Origin: Congregibacter litoralis KT71
GTDB taxonomy: Bacteria; Pseudomonadota; Gammaproteobacteria; Pseudomonadales; Halieaceae
DNA: 64,000 nt
Direction of reading: 5' to 3'
Assembly: GCF_000153125.2 (NCBI RefSeq)
Contig: NZ_CM002299.1
Location: 2,355,075-2,419,074, forward strand
Made by a program: the position numbers and the translations under genes. Below the pieces are notes generated by a model. That model was given only the letters and a program-made list of their open reading frames with translations. It did no database searches and was not told the origin of the DNA. Shown piece after piece: positions 61,683 through 64,000 of this stretch (positions within the stretch are counted from its first letter, which is position 1; the number at the start of each line of letters is the position of its first letter).

Positions 61683-62672
61683 ATGCTGACGCTGGACCCC
61701 TCCCAACCTGCCCGGGGCGCTACGGTGGATATCGCGCGCTTACTGGCGCTGCGCTTCCCTGCGCGCCAGCTGGACATTCGCCGTCGGCGTCGGGCTCTGG
61801 CCCAGCTTTCCGGCGGACAGCGTTCAAATTTTCGCGGCCGCGGCATCGAGTTTGAAGAGGTACGAGGCTACCAACCGGGCGACGATATCCGCGCCATCGA
61901 CTGGCGGGTCACGGCGCGCACCGGCGAGGCCCACACCAAGATGTTTCATGAGGAGCGCGAGCGCCCGGTGCTACTGGTGGTCGATCAACGCTCGTCCATG
62001 CAGTTTGGCACGCAAAACTGCTTCAAAATCGTCCTCGCGGCTGAGTTGGCGGCACTCCTTGCCTGGAGTGCTCTGGGTAGCAATGAGCGCGTAGGTGGTT
62101 TTCTCATGCGTGACAGGGACCACTGGGAAATGCGTCCCCGCAACAGCCGACGCACGGTCCTCGCACTACTCTCCGCCCTGGCCGAAACTCCCGCCCCCGC
62201 GGAGGCCGGCACCGTGAACAACCGCTTTAGCACGCTCCTGCGCAGTGTTCGCAGAGTGGCGCGTCCGGGTTCCAGCGTATTTCTCGTGAGCGACTTTGAG
62301 GGAGCTGAGGAGGACGAGGCCCGCGAGGAATTTTTTCAATTGGCGCGCCACGTAGAGGTCACGGCAATCCACTGCAGCGATCCCCTGGAGTCACAACTGC
62401 CCCCTGCGGGTCGCTACAGCGTCACCGATGGCCACGCGCGCGCCGAGTTGGATACGGGAGTCGCAGGATTGTCCCAGCGCTTTTCCGAGCTCTACAGCCA
62501 GCGGGTCGACAGCTACCAGGCGCAGCTTCAGCGTCTGGGGATTCCCATGCTTCGCGCCAGCACCACTCAGGCACCCCTGACTCTCCTGAGAAATATCTAC
62601 GGGAGCACCCAGGCATCACCGGACGCGGTAGCGACCCATCCCCCGACACCGTCAGAAAGCCATGGAAGCTGA
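61683..62672 (+). CDS. DUF58-family protein
   Basis: 329 residues; VWA-related fold of the DUF58 family that always accompanies MoxR ATPases. Hallmark: 'GRGIEFEEVRGYQPGDDIRA' then 'IDWRVTARTGEAHTKMFHEE', 'LLVVDQRSSMQFGT' (VWA-like metal site). ATG at 61683 chosen, 7 nt after moxR. Its 3' end overlaps the DUF4381 gene by 11 nt. Probably a cytoplasmic or membrane-peripheral client/adaptor of the MoxR ATPase. Confidence 0.92.
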   Translation: MLTLDPSQPARGATVDIARLLALRFPARQLDIRRRRRALAQLSGGQRSNFRGRGIEFEEVRGYQPGDDIRAIDWRVTARTGEAHTKMFHEERERPVLLVVDQRSSMQFGTQNCFKIVLAAELAALLAWSALGSNERVGGFLMRDRDHWEMRPRNSRRTVLALLSALAETPAPAEAGTVNNRFSTLLRSVRRVARPGSSVFLVSDFEGAEEDEAREEFFQLARHVEVTAIHCSDPLESQLPPAGRYSVTDGHARAELDTGVAGLSQRFSELYSQRVDSYQAQLQRLGIPMLRASTTQAPLTLLRNIYGSTQASPDAVATHPPTPSESHGS

Positions 62673-63132
62673 TGCCATTATTGACATGCTCGAGCCCCTG
62701 CGCGAGCCCGAGGCAGTCTCCTGGTGGCCACCGGCGCCGGGATGGTGGCTCCTCGCGGTGTTAGCACTGGTCCTGATGATCTATGGCCTGATCCGCCTGT
62801 GGCGCTTTCACCAGCGGGCCGCACCCCTGCGGGCGGCCCGGCGGGAATTTCAGTCTCTGGAGGTTGCAGTGCTGTCGGATGCGGAGCGCGCAGCGGCCTT
62901 GGGAGTACTCCAAAGACGTCTGGCCATCAGTGTCGCCGGCCGCAGGGCCTGCGCCGGCCTGACAGGACAGGCCTGGGCCGATTTTTTAAACTCCCTAGCA
63001 AAAGGCCGGGGGCCCTATTTTGATGCCACCCTCGCCGATATCGCCTACGGGCCCGAGGTCAGCGCCCAGGACTGTGAAGATGCGCAGGAAGCGACGCGAC
63101 GCTGGCTCCGGGAACTGGAGCGGCCCCGATGA
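62662..63132 (+). CDS. DUF4381-family membrane protein
   Basis: 156 residues with one transmembrane helix ('WWLLAVLALVLMIYGLIRLW') after a short Pro/Trp-rich N-terminus ('REPEAVSWWPPAPG'), the usual DUF4381 layout, and a cytoplasmic helical tail. Located between DUF58 and VWA genes, as in other Bat-type operons. Function unknown. Overlaps both neighbours (11 nt and 4 nt). Confidence 0.9.
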   Translation: MEADAIIDMLEPLREPEAVSWWPPAPGWWLLAVLALVLMIYGLIRLWRFHQRAAPLRAARREFQSLEVAVLSDAERAAALGVLQRRLAISVAGRRACAGLTGQAWADFLNSLAKGRGPYFDATLADIAYGPEVSAQDCEDAQEATRRWLRELERPR

Positions 63133-64000
63133 TTACCTTCCTATGGCCCTGGATGTTGCTGATGTTGCCCCTGCCCTGGCTCGTGCGCCGCTTTGCACCG
63201 CCGCGCACCGTCGAAAGGCCGGCGCTGCGGGCACCGTTTTTTCGCCACTGGCAGAGCCTCGCGGATAGAGACCAGCAGTCAATCGTCAGCACCGCGCGCC
63301 GCGTCCCCGCCGTCGCGCTATGGGTGATCTGGCTGTCGCTGCTGCTGGCCGCCGCGCGTCCCCTATGGGTCGGTGATGCCATCGAACTGCCCAACAGCGG
63401 CCGGGATCTCATGCTCGCCGTTGATATTTCAGGCAGCATGCGCGTCGAGGATATGCAGGTGGGCAACCGCATGGCCCGACGTATTGATGCGGTGAAACAA
63501 CTGGGCAGCGACTTCATGTCCCGGCGCAGCGGCGATCGCCTGGGGCTGATCCTCTTCGGTAGTCGCGCGTATCTGCAATCGCCCCTGAGCTTTGATATTC
63601 AGACCGTGCAGCGTTTTCTTCTCGAGGCACAGATTGGTTTTGCAGGTCAGGAAACCGCCATCGGTGATGCCATCGGCCTCGCGGTCAAACGTTTGCAGGA
63701 GCGGCCTGCCAGCAGCCGCGTGCTCGTCCTGCTTACCGACGGCCAGGACACCGCAAGCACCGTGGATCCCTTGGAAGCGGCCAATCTGGCGGCGGATCTG
63801 GGTGTCCGCATCTACACCATTGGTATCGGCGCTGACTCTCTCACCCTGCCGGGCCTCCTGGGCTCTCCCCTGGGCGCACGGACGGTGAATCCCTCGGCGG
63901 ATCTCGATGAAAGCACACTTATTGAGATTGCCAGGAGCACCGGTGGTCAGTATTTCCGCGCCCGGGATCCCGAAGAGCTGGCCACGGTCTACCGGCTGCT
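63129..64000 (+). CDS. VWA-domain membrane protein (BatA-like), cut by the window edge
   Basis: 290 codons visible. N-terminal helix 'FLWPWMLLMLPLPWLVRR', second helix 'VALWVIWLSLLLAAARPLWV', then a von Willebrand A domain with the MIDAS motif 'LAVDISGSMRVEDM' (DxSxS), 'GDRLGLILFGSRAYLQSPL' and 'VLLTDGQDTAS' (Asp). Matches BatA/BatB of the Bacteroides aerotolerance operon and its proteobacterial relatives. ATGA overlap with the DUF4381 stop. The C-terminus and later operon members lie beyond 64000. Confidence 0.92.
   Translation, partial: MITFLWPWMLLMLPLPWLVRRFAPPRTVERPALRAPFFRHWQSLADRDQQSIVSTARRVPAVALWVIWLSLLLAAARPLWVGDAIELPNSGRDLMLAVDISGSMRVEDMQVGNRMARRIDAVKQLGSDFMSRRSGDRLGLILFGSRAYLQSPLSFDIQTVQRFLLEAQIGFAGQETAIGDAIGLAVKRLQERPASSRVLVLLTDGQDTASTVDPLEAANLAADLGVRIYTIGIGADSLTLPGLLGSPLGARTVNPSADLDESTLIEIARSTGGQYFRARDPEELATVYRL

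Overview
The window looks like chromosomal DNA of a moderately GC-rich (about 60%) marine gammaproteobacterium. The mix of TonB-dependent receptor, CYP153-like P450, paired acyl-CoA dehydrogenases, PEP-CTERM protein, DUF1592/DUF1552 pair, large NAD-glutamate dehydrogenase, PilU, RMF and SlyX suggests the Halieaceae (OM60/NOR5) or a close relative. This placement is inferred from gene content only. Genes are densely packed, with many 1-10 nt overlaps.

Layout. 1-10.7 kb is mostly minus strand: a PLP decarboxylase cut by the window edge, an acyltransferase and an HSL-type hydrolase in one overlapping chain; an SRPBCC-SDR fusion on the plus strand; two acyl-CoA dehydrogenases followed by a tiny membrane protein; an exported M20 amidohydrolase; AvtA. 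10.7-20.5 kb holds SlyX, an eIF1-like factor, a phage-derived remnant, two TIGR04282/TIGR04283-type sugar enzymes next to a soluble lytic transglycosylase, a DUF481 beta-barrel, two small-to-medium lipoproteins, and a cysteine/cysteate lyase plus Asp/Glu racemase pair. 20.8-30.1 kb is a single plus-strand run of six exported or membrane proteins: tri-heme cytochrome c, DUF1592-type lipoprotein, Tat-exported DUF1552 protein, PF03640-type repeat protein, an unknown secreted protein and a membrane-anchored hydrolase. I regard it as one uncharacterised periplasmic redox system.

31.5-33.5 kb is a 2-kb, AT-richer insertion bounded by an exact 34-bp duplication of the 5' half of tRNA-Arg(CCU); its only convincing gene is a PEP-CTERM protein. 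33.6-44.2 kb carries PilU, an MDR oxidoreductase, a CoA-transferase, two small envelope proteins, a short exported protein behind an eight-unit 11-bp-phased Pho-box array, propionyl-CoA synthetase, Pgi and a CYP153-like P450. 44.4-50.7 kb has a large TonB-dependent receptor and an internally duplicated outer-membrane lipoprotein downstream of a second Pho box, so both Pho-box loci probably respond to phosphate starvation through PhoB.

50.8-64 kb contains a small SutA-like protein, an M20 carboxypeptidase, an rmf gene directly followed by a PAS-GGDEF-EAL protein, the giant NAD-glutamate dehydrogenase, and the start of a MoxR-DUF58-DUF4381-VWA (Bat-type) operon that runs off the right edge.
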